Source: Euryarchaeota archaeon UBA130
Lineage (GTDB): Archaea > Thermoplasmatota > Poseidoniia > Poseidoniales > Thalassarchaeaceae
Direction: 5' to 3'
DNA: 64,000 nt
NCBI GenBank assembly: GCA_002505775.1
Contig: DAVY01000009.1
Location: forward strand, 100,389 to 164,388
Positions within the stretch are counted from its first letter, which is position 1. Each line of letters opens with the position of its first letter. Positions 24,194 to 33,025 of the stretch are shown piece by piece. A program made the translations under genes and the position numbers. The notes under the pieces were generated by a model. It was not told the DNA's origin. It did no database searches and saw nothing but the letters and a program-made list of their open reading frames with translations.

Positions 24194-26023
24194 ATGTCGA
24201 GTCAACCCCGTTCCATCCTCATATTATATGGTTCACAGTCAGGAAACTCAGAGGAGCTTGCTGAACAGGCGGGTAAGGCCTGTTCTGCTCAAGGACTTAA
24301 TCCCTCAGTCAAAGCCATGGACGAAATTCAAATCACAGACCTTAGCTCCCAGAAGAGGGTCTTGGTATGCTGTAGCACTTGGGGGGACGGCGAACAACCA
24401 GATAACGCGGAAGATCTTTGGGAAGCTGCCAACAGTGGAGCGATATCCAGCCTCAAGGGTCTGAACTTCTCCGTTCTTGCATTAGGAGATACATCTTACG
24501 ACCTTTTCTGCGAATCCGGCAAAGAGTGGGATGCATGGTTCGAAAAAATGGGTGCTAACAGGGTTCATCAACGAGTTGACTGTGATGTAGATTTTGAAGG
24601 ACCCGCCGCGGAATGGACCGCTGCAGTCATTCCACTAATGGTCGCAATAGAAGACGATCCAGATGCAATGGACGAAGATTCCTCCTCAACTTCCGCAACC
24701 GAGGTTACAGTGGCTTCAATGGAAATCCCAACCAAGACCGAGAAGTCACAATGGAACGCTAAGAATCCATACTCGACGAAAATCACCCAGAATTATGTAT
24801 TAAACGGAGAAGGGTCCGGAAAAGAGACAAGACACATCGTCTTCGAACTTGGGGACTCTGGATTAAATTACAAAGCAGGGGATGCTCTCGGTGTCATCCC
24901 TAGATGCCCCCCAGAGGTTGTGGCCGAAATCCTCTCGATAACGGCCCTAACAGGTGAAGAAATAGTTGAGACATATGCGGGAGAGTGCACATTGCAAGAG
25001 GCACTAATGGACAAGTATGAAGTCCACAGAGTTTCCAAGAAATGGATCGAGTCTCTAGGCCCCAGGCTAGTATCATCCTCCTCCAGTATCGAGATTAAGA
25101 TTGTTAGTAGAAAGAGAACCTCCTCCAGAGATGGAACGCTCTTGGTCGAGTGGAAGGGCTCGGGCGAGGGAGATGATCTGCCCGAGAGATATGTGGAAAT
25201 TGGCATGCCCTCCAATCCATCCGAAGCTCTCTGGAATGAACTAACATCCGATTCCAAAGCGATGGAAGACTACATGTGGTCCCGTGATTACGTTGATGCA
25301 CTTTCGGACTTTGGTCATATAGGATTCAGCGCTCAACAATTAATTGAAGGAATGGATCGATTGAAGCCTAGGCTTTACTCCATTGCCAGCAGTCCTGACC
25401 ATGAGCCCGGGACCGTTCATTTGACCGTTGGAATTGTCAGGTACAATCATCATGAAAGGGACAAGACTGGACTCTGCACAGGTTTCCTAGCCGACAGATG
25501 TCAAGTCGATGAAACTGATATTGGGGTATTCATGTCTCCAACCAGATCATTCGTGCTTCCCTCCGATGGCTCCGTGGATGCGATCATGGTCGGACCGGGA
25601 ACGGGAATTGCTCCTTTCAGGGCATTCCTTCAGCAAAGAGACATTAACGGAGACACAGGTAGAAACTGGCTCTTCTTCGGAGATTGGACTGAAGAAGGGG
25701 AGTATTATTATCGAGACGAAATGGAGTCTTGGAAAGAAAGAGGAGTCTTGGACAAGCATGACCTTGCTTGGTCCAGACAGGGATCAGAAAAGGTGTACGT
25801 CCAGCACCTGATGAAGAAGAATGGGGAAGAGATTTGGAAATGGATTGATGGTGGAGGTTATTTCTATGTCTGTGGAGATAAGAATTACATGGCGAAAGAC
25901 GTACACACAACACTCATTGAGATATGCTCAGAGTTCGGTTCAATGACTCCAGATGAAGCAAAGGATTTCGTCGAAACCAAGCTAATGAAAACAGAGAAGA
26001 GATATCTAAGAGATGTCTACTGA
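24194..26023 (+). CDS. CysJ/cytochrome P450 reductase-like diflavin oxidoreductase
   Basis: 609-aa diflavin reductase moving electrons from NADPH through FAD and FMN to a partner. Domain order: flavodoxin (residues about 8-150, phosphate loop GSQSGNSEE at 13-21); an acidic Ser/Thr linker (155-180); FAD-binding domain with RLYSIASSP and the GLCTGFLAD segment; NADP domain with GPGTGIAPFRAF, FFGDWTEEGEYYY and YVCGDKNYMAKDV; C-terminal Tyr stacking position. Partners could be a sulfite reductase hemoprotein or an oxygenase; no CysI is in the window. The BoxB-like oxygenase 14 kb away lacks an adjacent reductase, so partnership is conceivable but unproved. Confidence 0.92.
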   Translation: MSSQPRSILILYGSQSGNSEELAEQAGKACSAQGLNPSVKAMDEIQITDLSSQKRVLVCCSTWGDGEQPDNAEDLWEAANSGAISSLKGLNFSVLALGDTSYDLFCESGKEWDAWFEKMGANRVHQRVDCDVDFEGPAAEWTAAVIPLMVAIEDDPDAMDEDSSSTSATEVTVASMEIPTKTEKSQWNAKNPYSTKITQNYVLNGEGSGKETRHIVFELGDSGLNYKAGDALGVIPRCPPEVVAEILSITALTGEEIVETYAGECTLQEALMDKYEVHRVSKKWIESLGPRLVSSSSSIEIKIVSRKRTSSRDGTLLVEWKGSGEGDDLPERYVEIGMPSNPSEALWNELTSDSKAMEDYMWSRDYVDALSDFGHIGFSAQQLIEGMDRLKPRLYSIASSPDHEPGTVHLTVGIVRYNHHERDKTGLCTGFLADRCQVDETDIGVFMSPTRSFVLPSDGSVDAIMVGPGTGIAPFRAFLQQRDINGDTGRNWLFFGDWTEEGEYYYRDEMESWKERGVLDKHDLAWSRQGSEKVYVQHLMKKNGEEIWKWIDGGGYFYVCGDKNYMAKDVHTTLIEICSEFGSMTPDEAKDFVETKLMKTEKRYLRDVY

Positions 26024-26085
26024 TGCGTTGTTATGCAATCATTCTTCCGATTCAATCATAGGTCCCCCTTATCACCGTCGCCCTG

Positions 26086-27429
26086 ATGTTTAGGAGGGTA
26101 CTCATCGCAAACAGGGGAGAGATAGCCCTCAGAATTCTTCGCTCCCTTAGGGTAATGGGAGTCGAAGTAGTTACCATCCACGGTAAGGAAGATCGACTGT
26201 CGCTTCCAGTTAGACTTGCTGATGAGTCAGTATATATCCCTCGCTCAGATCCACTCGCATCTTACCTCGATATCGAGGCAATCGTAGCCGCGGCAAAGGA
26301 AGTGGGTGCGGACGCTGTTCACCCGGGATATGGTTTCCTCGCAGAGAACCCTATTTTCGCGGAAAGGTTGGAAGAAGAGGGAATCACATTCATAGGCCCT
26401 AGTCCGGATGTTCTACGTTTACTCGGAGATAAGATTGCTGCTAGAGACGCCATGGTAAAATCTGGAATTCCAGTTGCCAGGGGGTCGGACGGCCCGGTGT
26501 CCGATCCAGAGGAAGCGGCCATCCAGGCCGCAGAGATTGGCTACCCTGTGATAATCAAAGCCTCAGCAGGCGGAGGGGGGATTGGAATGCAGGTGGTGGA
26601 GTCTCCTGCTGACTTCGACAAAGCATTGAGAATTTGTCAAGGCAGAGCAAAATCCGCCTTTGGAGATGACAGAGTTTTTCTCGAGAAATTCATTCAGGGA
26701 GCACAACACATAGAATTTCAAGTAATTGGAGATGGTGAGCGGGCAATTCACCTAGGAGAAAGATTCTGCTCTATCCAGAGAAGACATCAAAAGATTCTGG
26801 AAGAAGGGCCTTGGCTGTCAGAGGAAGTCAGGGCTGACCTAGGCTCCAAAGTAGTTGAAGGGGCCAAGGCAGTGGGATACAAGGGACTGGCAACATTTGA
26901 ATTCCTAAGGGACTCAAATGGTGATTTTTACTTCCTTGAAGTAAATCCTAGGGTACAGGTCGAACACACCGTAACTGAGATGATTACAGGTACAGATCTA
27001 GTATCGATGGGAATCAGAGTGGCTGCTGGGGAAGGAATACCATTGAAGCAAGATGAAATACGAATCAGTGGCCATGCAATCCAGACTAGGATCAATGCAG
27101 AGAACCCAAGGACCCTTTCGCCCTCCCCCGGAAGACTTTGGGAGTGTCATTGGCCTAGCGGACCAGGCGTAAGAGTAGACTCCCATGCCCACACCGGGTA
27201 TGATATGCCAGCTTCCTTCGACTCATTGTTAGCGAAAATAATAGTATGGTCACCCAGCAGGGCCGAGGCCATCTCGAGGATGAAAGCAGCTTTGGATGAG
27301 ACCATGTTGCTAGGGGTGGATACCCTTATACCGCTACACAAAGCAATCCTGGAAAATGAAGATTTTCTTTCAGGAGATATCACAATAAGATTTCTGGAAG
27401 AGCACCCAAACCTCCTCGGAGGCGAGTGA
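26086..27429 (+). CDS. Biotin carboxylase subunit of acyl-CoA carboxylase
   Basis: Carboxylates biotin using ATP and bicarbonate, for acetyl-CoA or propionyl-CoA carboxylase. 447 aa, the size of stand-alone AccC/PccA-type subunits. Motifs: VLIANRGEIALRI at the N-terminus, DAVHPGYGFLAEN, the ATP-grasp glycine loop KASAGGGGIGMQ, and EVNPRVQVEHTVTE with catalytic Glu/Arg. There is no biotinyl (BCCP) domain; the carrier and carboxyltransferase must be elsewhere. Combined with IcmF at 43.8 kb, a propionyl-CoA role is attractive but inferred. The next gene (PfkB) begins 1-7 bp after the stop, so the two form an operon. Confidence 0.94.
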   Translation: MFRRVLIANRGEIALRILRSLRVMGVEVVTIHGKEDRLSLPVRLADESVYIPRSDPLASYLDIEAIVAAAKEVGADAVHPGYGFLAENPIFAERLEEEGITFIGPSPDVLRLLGDKIAARDAMVKSGIPVARGSDGPVSDPEEAAIQAAEIGYPVIIKASAGGGGIGMQVVESPADFDKALRICQGRAKSAFGDDRVFLEKFIQGAQHIEFQVIGDGERAIHLGERFCSIQRRHQKILEEGPWLSEEVRADLGSKVVEGAKAVGYKGLATFEFLRDSNGDFYFLEVNPRVQVEHTVTEMITGTDLVSMGIRVAAGEGIPLKQDEIRISGHAIQTRINAENPRTLSPSPGRLWECHWPSGPGVRVDSHAHTGYDMPASFDSLLAKIIVWSPSRAEAISRMKAALDETMLLGVDTLIPLHKAILENEDFLSGDITIRFLEEHPNLLGGE

Positions 27430-27436
27430 CTTGGAG

Positions 27437-28393
27437 ATGGTAATAGTTGGAACCATCGCACATGATGACATCGAGACCCCCTCGGAGAAAGCAAACGGAA
27501 TCCTTGGTGGCTCTGCCCCTCATTCTGGACTGGCGGCCTCATTCCACCTCAGGCCCCCTCCGGGACACCCCCCTAGAATTGGGATAGTCAGTGTTGTAGG
27601 TCAGGATTTCTCGACATATCACCAGATGGTATTAGAAGACGCAGGCCTGAACCTCGCAGGCGTAGCACTTAGTGAGGGAGAAACCCCTCGGAGGTATCTG
27701 AAATACGATTCAGAAATGGCCATAATGGGTTTGCCCAGAACAGAACCTAATGTTTTAGATGGCTTCTCCCCATTTTTGCCACAGGCATGGACCAGTCCTG
27801 AAGTTCTCCTATGTGCAGATTCAAATCCAAGCATCCAGCTTGAGGCTCTAAATCAATCATCTGGATCTAGAATCAATGCATTGGATACTAGCAAGATTTG
27901 GATCGAAGAAGAATTTGTGAATTTATCTAATGCGATGAGATTGTCTGATATCGTCATACTCGACGAGGATGAAGCTAACCTTATTTCGGGAGAGAAGGTT
28001 CTGACTCAATCAATTTCTTCCATCATTTCCGGAGAGTCATTACATGGAGGCATCGCCGCAGGAAAGGGCCCTAGAAGCCTGATCGTGAAGAGAGGAAGTA
28101 GTGGGGTCTTGGCCAATCTTCCCTGTGGGACAATCGCGCTTCCGGCTTACCCCATGGAGAACCCAATAGATCCTACTGGATTCGGAGATACATTCGCAGG
28201 AGCATTATTCTCTTCCCTTGTGGGGCACGAATCTCCGCTGAATGATGTTGAGGTAATGAGGAAATCCATAGTTCATGCATCGGTTTCTGCTTCATATTGT
28301 TCAGAGGGAATAGGAACCAAGGGAGTCAGATCCCTGGGAAGAGGGAAATATCATGCTAGAGCAGATAGGTATAGAAGGATAGTCGGGATATAG
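27437..28393 (+). CDS. PfkB/ribokinase family sugar kinase
   Basis: About 318 aa. N-terminal VIVGTIAHDDIETP and GILGGSAPHSG (a PfkB signature 1-like glycine motif), and C-terminal signature 2-like DPTGFGDTFAGALFSSL with the catalytic Asp in GFGD. This is the ribokinase fold, phosphorylating a sugar, nucleoside or similar hydroxyl. ATG 27437 was chosen; TTG 27431 is also in frame and very near the biotin carboxylase stop. It abuts the convergent 555-aa gene with no gap. Substrate unknown. Confidence 0.88.
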   Translation: MVIVGTIAHDDIETPSEKANGILGGSAPHSGLAASFHLRPPPGHPPRIGIVSVVGQDFSTYHQMVLEDAGLNLAGVALSEGETPRRYLKYDSEMAIMGLPRTEPNVLDGFSPFLPQAWTSPEVLLCADSNPSIQLEALNQSSGSRINALDTSKIWIEEEFVNLSNAMRLSDIVILDEDEANLISGEKVLTQSISSIISGESLHGGIAAGKGPRSLIVKRGSSGVLANLPCGTIALPAYPMENPIDPTGFGDTFAGALFSSLVGHESPLNDVEVMRKSIVHASVSASYCSEGIGTKGVRSLGRGKYHARADRYRRIVGI

Positions 28394-30061
28394 TTACTCC
28401 AATCTCCTTACGCCTGGGATGTGGTGCTTCTCTCCCTTTGACTGGGCTTTCCTAAGTTGCGAGAATTTCAGCCCCCCACTTGGAATGCTCAATTTTCGTT
28501 GTTCTTTTGCTCGTCCCATGGATACTCTGTCGACAACAGAATACAACGCCTCCTTGGCAGAGACAGGATGAACATCTTCGACCATGGGGTGTCTCTCAAT
28601 AAGATCCGCTTGATGATCTTGATCACTCCTCAGTCTGATATACTGGGAAGTCTGAAACCTCTCCCCTACTCTGAAATTAGCCCCATCAGAATCTCCATAT
28701 TGGGAAGCGTAACTGTCTTCTTTGCTATGTCTTGCCCTGCTCCTGGGCCTGAGCAAAGACTCTATCCAACTAGGTTTGCTCCTCTCCTTTATCGCTAATC
28801 CGCGACTTAATCTACCTCCATTCATAGAAGCAACTAGACTTGAGACTCCAGGGTAGTCATGCAAATCCGTAGCTTCCCCACCCGTGTTTGTGAGAGATTT
28901 CCTTGAATCTGCTTGTTTCGCCCTAGCCTGCCTCACTATTCCTGGGACACACTCCTCCCTAACTGCCTCTTGGGTGGGACTCGGAAGTAAACCCTCCCGT
29001 CGGTAATCGGTTGTCGGTGCCCCATGTTGTGAATGTGCCCGCCTTATCATTTCAGAACTTGAAGGCGAGATCATCCTGTCCTCATTAGTTGGGATTTTTT
29101 CGATGGGGCTATCAAAGCCAACAAATGAGTTTGCCTTTGGCTCATGAATAACATCATCATCAAACATACCCCCAAAACCAAACATATCGGAGGGCTCATC
29201 ATTGATCGTGTCAAATCCATTTTGAATTTCAAGTGGACGCTCCTTTTCCCTGTACCAAGACGCCTCTTCCCTGCCCCACGCCCTCTCATAAGCCGAAGTT
29301 GCACTATCCCTCGATGTCTCAAAAGACCCAACTTGTGACACAATTGGATTCGATGCTGTATCATTATTTGATACAGACTCCTCTTTCACATCCCCAAACA
29401 TATTGAAATCAAAATTCACGCTCTCGGAAATCGCAGGAACCACTTCTCCTGAATCAATGATAATTTCAGCCTCTATACCACTCCCAACAGTCTGTATTTC
29501 TGGAGGAGATGGCGGCCAAGGGAGAGCCTTTGGTGCTGGCATTCCACCTGCATCTTGGAAAGCTGGAAATAAAGGAAGCTCATTTTCAATCTCTTCCAAT
29601 CCTACCCTAGCTTCCTCCACACTTAATCCTCTACGTAGCCTATCGGCCATCAGGCACAGCCTCATCAGAGAACCCTCTCTTCCCCCAATCATGTGCCTAG
29701 ATTTATCATTGTCTTCTATCACGAGAACAGAGCTCCTCAAGCGGAAATAGGATAGTGAGGCAAAAGCTCCAGCCAAGGAGACGACCCAACCAATTGGTGG
29801 TACTAGGATGGAATATCCAATAGCGACTGCTACAGCGCCAATTACAGGTGTTCCCGAAGGCAAGATTGGGATGTTTATATGCCTCATTTTGGATATCGAA
29901 TTGAGATCTATCCTGAGTCCTTGGCCTATTCTGTTCTCTATGGTCAGCTGTCGCTGATTCAGAACAGCAACGAAGTTCCCTCTCATCCCGACCAAACTCA
30001 GGTTTCCAATTAGCTCAGATTCACCTTCCATTCGGTCGGGCTTATGCCCGACTGAGTACAT
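28394..30061 (-). CDS. Uncharacterised membrane protein with long disordered tail
   Basis: 555 aa, family not recognised. Residues about 20-75 look like a small beta-rich domain (VGMRGNFVAVLNQRQLTIENRIG). Two hydrophobic helices follow (about 75-110). The remaining 430 residues are low-complexity, rich in Ser, Glu, Asp and Pro, then basic at the C-terminus with SxKE-like patches. The topology suggests a membrane-anchored scaffold. ATG 30031 (residue 11) is an alternative start. It is convergent with and directly adjacent to the PfkB gene. Confidence 0.65.
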   Translation of the reverse strand: MYSVGHKPDRMEGESELIGNLSLVGMRGNFVAVLNQRQLTIENRIGQGLRIDLNSISKMRHINIPILPSGTPVIGAVAVAIGYSILVPPIGWVVSLAGAFASLSYFRLRSSVLVIEDNDKSRHMIGGREGSLMRLCLMADRLRRGLSVEEARVGLEEIENELPLFPAFQDAGGMPAPKALPWPPSPPEIQTVGSGIEAEIIIDSGEVVPAISESVNFDFNMFGDVKEESVSNNDTASNPIVSQVGSFETSRDSATSAYERAWGREEASWYREKERPLEIQNGFDTINDEPSDMFGFGGMFDDDVIHEPKANSFVGFDSPIEKIPTNEDRMISPSSSEMIRRAHSQHGAPTTDYRREGLLPSPTQEAVREECVPGIVRQARAKQADSRKSLTNTGGEATDLHDYPGVSSLVASMNGGRLSRGLAIKERSKPSWIESLLRPRSRARHSKEDSYASQYGDSDGANFRVGERFQTSQYIRLRSDQDHQADLIERHPMVEDVHPVSAKEALYSVVDRVSMGRAKEQRKLSIPSGGLKFSQLRKAQSKGEKHHIPGVRRLE

Positions 30062-30143
30062 CCCAGTTGTCGAGCGTCAGATTTCTGGTATAAGCTCTGG
30101 GGGTGATGCTTCATTCAATCGCTCTCTTACAGGGCAAACGAAC

Positions 30144-31124
30144 TCATACCGGCGATACTTCTGAAATAGTTCCGAAGATCCTCATGGGAGTGGCGTCTAA
30201 TTGAACAATAATCACTACTCCGCCTCCATCCTTCCTGACTACCAGTGGGGTCTCCCAGTCAATAGTGATTAATTCACCATCCATTCCCACAACCCTGCCA
30301 ACTTTGAATTGTAGATTTATGGAAGCGTGAACTATGTCATTTACGTATAAAATCCTCTTTTGAAACTTAGTTGAGTTTAGTTTGTATGTAGAAGAGTTGA
30401 CCTCAGTCATTAAATCGGATCCATGATGAATTATCAACGACCCTTTCCCCAGTGAATTCTCTTCGACACCTCTGAGCGCTACTCCGACTCTGTCTCCGGC
30501 AAAGGCTTCCTCAACATCATCGTCCATTACCTGCAGGCTCCTCACTACGCCGTTATTCCCTCCTGGGACAATTTCTACCTGATCGTGCTTCTTTATCGAA
30601 CCAGACTGAACGTACCCTATCCCCACAACTCCTATTCCCTGAACGTTAAACCTCTGATCAATCGGAACTACAAGGACATCATCGCCTTCCCTCCCTGTAT
30701 GCAATGAGAACAACTTTTCTCGAAACTCATGTGGCTCCGGAGGCTCCTCTATTATGTCCCATTCAAGCTCCGCCTGCCGAAAAATGAATCTAACTTGATC
30801 AGGATCTATCCAACTCTCCGTTTTTTGATTAATCATTGCTACTCCCGACTCGATTCCAGAACTTTTCATTGCTACCAAAACTTCTCCGAGAGCCGCATCG
30901 ATTTTTGTAACCTCAATAAATCCAACGCTAGAGACATTGAGTACTGATAGCAGGGGCCTGATACTTTCAGGATGCTTCAGAGGCCTCAGGAGAGAGAGAA
31001 TCCTAGTCTGGGTCGAGCTAGTATCCTTGAAAACATAGGAATCTATGTCTCTGGAGTCACTTTTCTTAGCCAGTAATTTAGCGAGGTCATCGGACCCATA
31101 GAATGCCACATTTACTACCGTCAT
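30144..31124 (-). CDS. EF-Tu-like protein with degenerate GTPase domain
   Basis: About 326 aa. Residues roughly 145-235 match the beta-barrel domain 2 of translational GTPases: LVVPIDQRFNVQGIGVVGIG, YVQSGSIKKHDQVEIVPGG, VEEAFAGDRVGVALRGV. A third barrel-like segment follows. The N-terminal 130 residues have the size of a shortened G domain but show no P-loop (GxxxxGK), DxxG or NKxD, so GTP binding is unlikely. This resembles archaeal SelB/EF1A-like paralogues lacking GTPase activity. ATG 31124 was chosen because the EF-like sequence (TVVNVAFYG) begins there and longer starts overlap the thioesterase gene. A role in translation or RNA binding is inferred. Confidence 0.75.
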   Translation of the reverse strand: MTVVNVAFYGSDDLAKLLAKKSDSRDIDSYVFKDTSSTQTRILSLLRPLKHPESIRPLLSVLNVSSVGFIEVTKIDAALGEVLVAMKSSGIESGVAMINQKTESWIDPDQVRFIFRQAELEWDIIEEPPEPHEFREKLFSLHTGREGDDVLVVPIDQRFNVQGIGVVGIGYVQSGSIKKHDQVEIVPGGNNGVVRSLQVMDDDVEEAFAGDRVGVALRGVEENSLGKGSLIIHHGSDLMTEVNSSTYKLNSTKFQKRILYVNDIVHASINLQFKVGRVVGMDGELITIDWETPLVVRKDGGGVVIIVQLDATPMRIFGTISEVSPV

Positions 31125-31140
31125 GGCATCACCGAGACAA

Positions 31141-31593
31141 TCATCGACGCATGGCATCACGGGCAGACTTGGCACTTTCCCATTCAGCACGCTCTTCATC
31201 GTCAGAAGGAACAAACTGAGGGACCTCTATCGGCCTCATATCGCCATCAATTGCTACCATGAAAAAATAACCTGAGCAAATCAACTCAGGGTCCCAATCT
31301 GACCTTGTCATTCTGCATGACCTAACCAATACTCCGACAGTCCTTGGTGATGTCCAAACCACCTTTCCTATGGTCCTGATGATATCTCCCTGATATGCCG
31401 GCCTCTCGAATTTCAAAGCGTCCACGGATACGGTGACGAACTCCTCATGGGCGAACTTGCTGGCAGCCAGCCCTGCAGCCCTGTCCATTATCGACATAAG
31501 GTGGCCTCCGAACAAAGTATTCAGCGCATTCGTATCTCCTGGAAACACCTCATCTAAGAGTACAACAGGTTCGGTAGACCGCGGCTCTCCCAT
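31141..31593 (-). CDS. Acyl-CoA thioesterase, hotdog fold (YciA/BACH-like)
   Basis: 150 aa. Typical hotdog features: FPGDTNALNTLFGGHLMSIMD at the N-terminus with the catalytic Asp in the helix MDRAAGLAASKFA, and VTVSVDALKFERPAYQGDII for the following strands. Hydrolyses acyl-CoA to free acid and CoA, controlling acyl-CoA pools. It is upstream of the EF-Tu-like gene, 16 bp apart on the same strand. Family certain, chain-length preference unknown. Confidence 0.9.
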   Translation of the reverse strand: MGEPRSTEPVVLLDEVFPGDTNALNTLFGGHLMSIMDRAAGLAASKFAHEEFVTVSVDALKFERPAYQGDIIRTIGKVVWTSPRTVGVLVRSCRMTRSDWDPELICSGYFFMVAIDGDMRPIEVPQFVPSDDEERAEWESAKSARDAMRR

Positions 31594-31702
31594 GCTCCTC
31601 GAGCTGATGCTGGGGTCTGCCCCCCTTCAATCCTCCATTAAAAATCCCAAAAAATGCACAATTCTACCGCTGTATTGAATCGAAGAATCTCCTAGGGTAT
31701 GC

Positions 31703-32503
31703 ATGGATGACAACGCCTTGGCATGGAGAGAGGTAGTAATTCAGGATCCGGATGGAGGAGATTTAGTACTCTGGCCGCACCTTCCATGTGTTATCATGCC
31801 GAGTAAAGTAAGGTCTAGGAAGAAATGGGATGGATTAGCCCTCACAATCTCCAAAAATGACTTTCTTTACATGATGGAGGATTACGAAAGGGAGAAGGAG
31901 AGCCCCGGCGCTAATGTTGAGGCCGCTATATCGTCGGGAACGCTGATATCAAGGCTATTGAAAGACCTCAGGGAGTTGGATATAGACGGTCCCCATATTC
32001 CTGACCCTGAGCCAGTTAGATTGGTATCACATGCCGAGAATGCCAGAGGGGGCCTGCCAATATTTCTTATTGAGCCAGAAATTGATGATGAAATGTGGTT
32101 TGAATGGCTTTCCAAATGCGCGGAAATGGAAGTTAAGATAGGATCACTGCTTTCTCGATTGACCACGTCAAAGAGGTGGAGGAAATATGCTCAAAATGCA
32201 GTATCTTTGATCCTGAAAGATAGCGACATAGACTCAGAACTTGGAGCAGCATCAGCTACTTGCTATGCTTGGGAACAAGAATGCAACAAAGATATTGGAG
32301 AGGAGCTGATCTTGGAAAAAAATGTGCGTCTAGCGTCAAGGATTAGAGGGGCACTGGCCGATCTTAGGAGCAGTAGCATTGATGATGATGAAACCTCACA
32401 GCCTACTCTGATGGTACCCGTGCATCAAGCCAGACTCCCATCTTTGGCAAGGGCTATCAACAACTGGCCCGAACCAGAAACAATAAGGAGAATGAAAAAA
32501 TGA
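31703..32503 (+). CDS. Uncharacterised protein in operon with TBP-like gene
   Basis: 266-aa soluble protein, mostly helical, without signal, membrane or recognisable catalytic motif. The N-terminal 50 residues look beta-rich (DLVLWPHLPCVIMPSKV); the middle is acidic, with two Trp-containing helices (MWFEWLSKC, KRWRKYA). The stop overlaps the TBP-like gene start by 4 bp (32500-32503), strong evidence for coupled translation and shared process. I do not recognise the family. Confidence 0.65.
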   Translation: MDDNALAWREVVIQDPDGGDLVLWPHLPCVIMPSKVRSRKKWDGLALTISKNDFLYMMEDYEREKESPGANVEAAISSGTLISRLLKDLRELDIDGPHIPDPEPVRLVSHAENARGGLPIFLIEPEIDDEMWFEWLSKCAEMEVKIGSLLSRLTTSKRWRKYAQNAVSLILKDSDIDSELGAASATCYAWEQECNKDIGEELILEKNVRLASRIRGALADLRSSSIDDDETSQPTLMVPVHQARLPSLARAINNWPEPETIRRMKK

Positions 32504-33024
32504 GCGTCACACCAAAATTCACCACTGAGACTCAAAACTTCAGATTCATTCCAGCGGTGCCAATAAATCATGATGATGCCGTGTCTATGGCTTCTGGAAC
32601 GAAGGCTGGGGACTACGTCGTTGTCTCACACGAGCAACCAAGGGCCACCTATGTTATTGAGCCCGAAGGCTCCATCCTGGTACATGGACTATCCAGGGTG
32701 GAGGTTGCAGAGTTAGCAGTTCAGGAGCTACTTCTGACAATGGGGCTTCCACTTGAGGGGCTCACTGTGGAGTCTGGAGAGCTGATTGTCAGTTTCTCAT
32801 TAGGGAAGGATGTGAACTTGGAAATTTCTGAAAGAAGGTTTGCTGATATAGAATATGACTCACGGATAGAAGCCCTCAGAATTAACGCATCACTCCACAA
32901 TGCGACAATCATTCTGTTTGACAATGGAAGAGGGGTGGTCTTGGAACAATCTTCCAGAAAGGTGTCTGAGATGGCTGTGAGGCATTGGGCAGAGAAGCTA
33001 GAGAGTGAAGATGCTTTGATGTGA
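32500..33024 (+). CDS. Divergent TATA-binding-protein-like protein
   Basis: 174 aa, close to the usual 180-aa archaeal TBP. It shows two similar halves: GDYVVVSHEQPRATYVIEPEG-type strands followed by a helix VAELAVQELL, and RINASLHNATIILFDNG followed by a helix VSEMAVRHWAEKL. The strand-strand-helix rhythm matches the TBP saddle repeats. The DNA-intercalating Phe positions look mostly replaced in the first half and only one Phe (ILFDNG) remains in the second. The DNA-binding mode may therefore differ, or it may be a regulator rather than the general factor. It is embedded in an operon with an unknown protein and a TatD-type hydrolase. Confidence 0.6.
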   Translation: MSVTPKFTTETQNFRFIPAVPINHDDAVSMASGTKAGDYVVVSHEQPRATYVIEPEGSILVHGLSRVEVAELAVQELLLTMGLPLEGLTVESGELIVSFSLGKDVNLEISERRFADIEYDSRIEALRINASLHNATIILFDNGRGVVLEQSSRKVSEMAVRHWAEKLESEDALM

Positions 33025-33025
33025 G

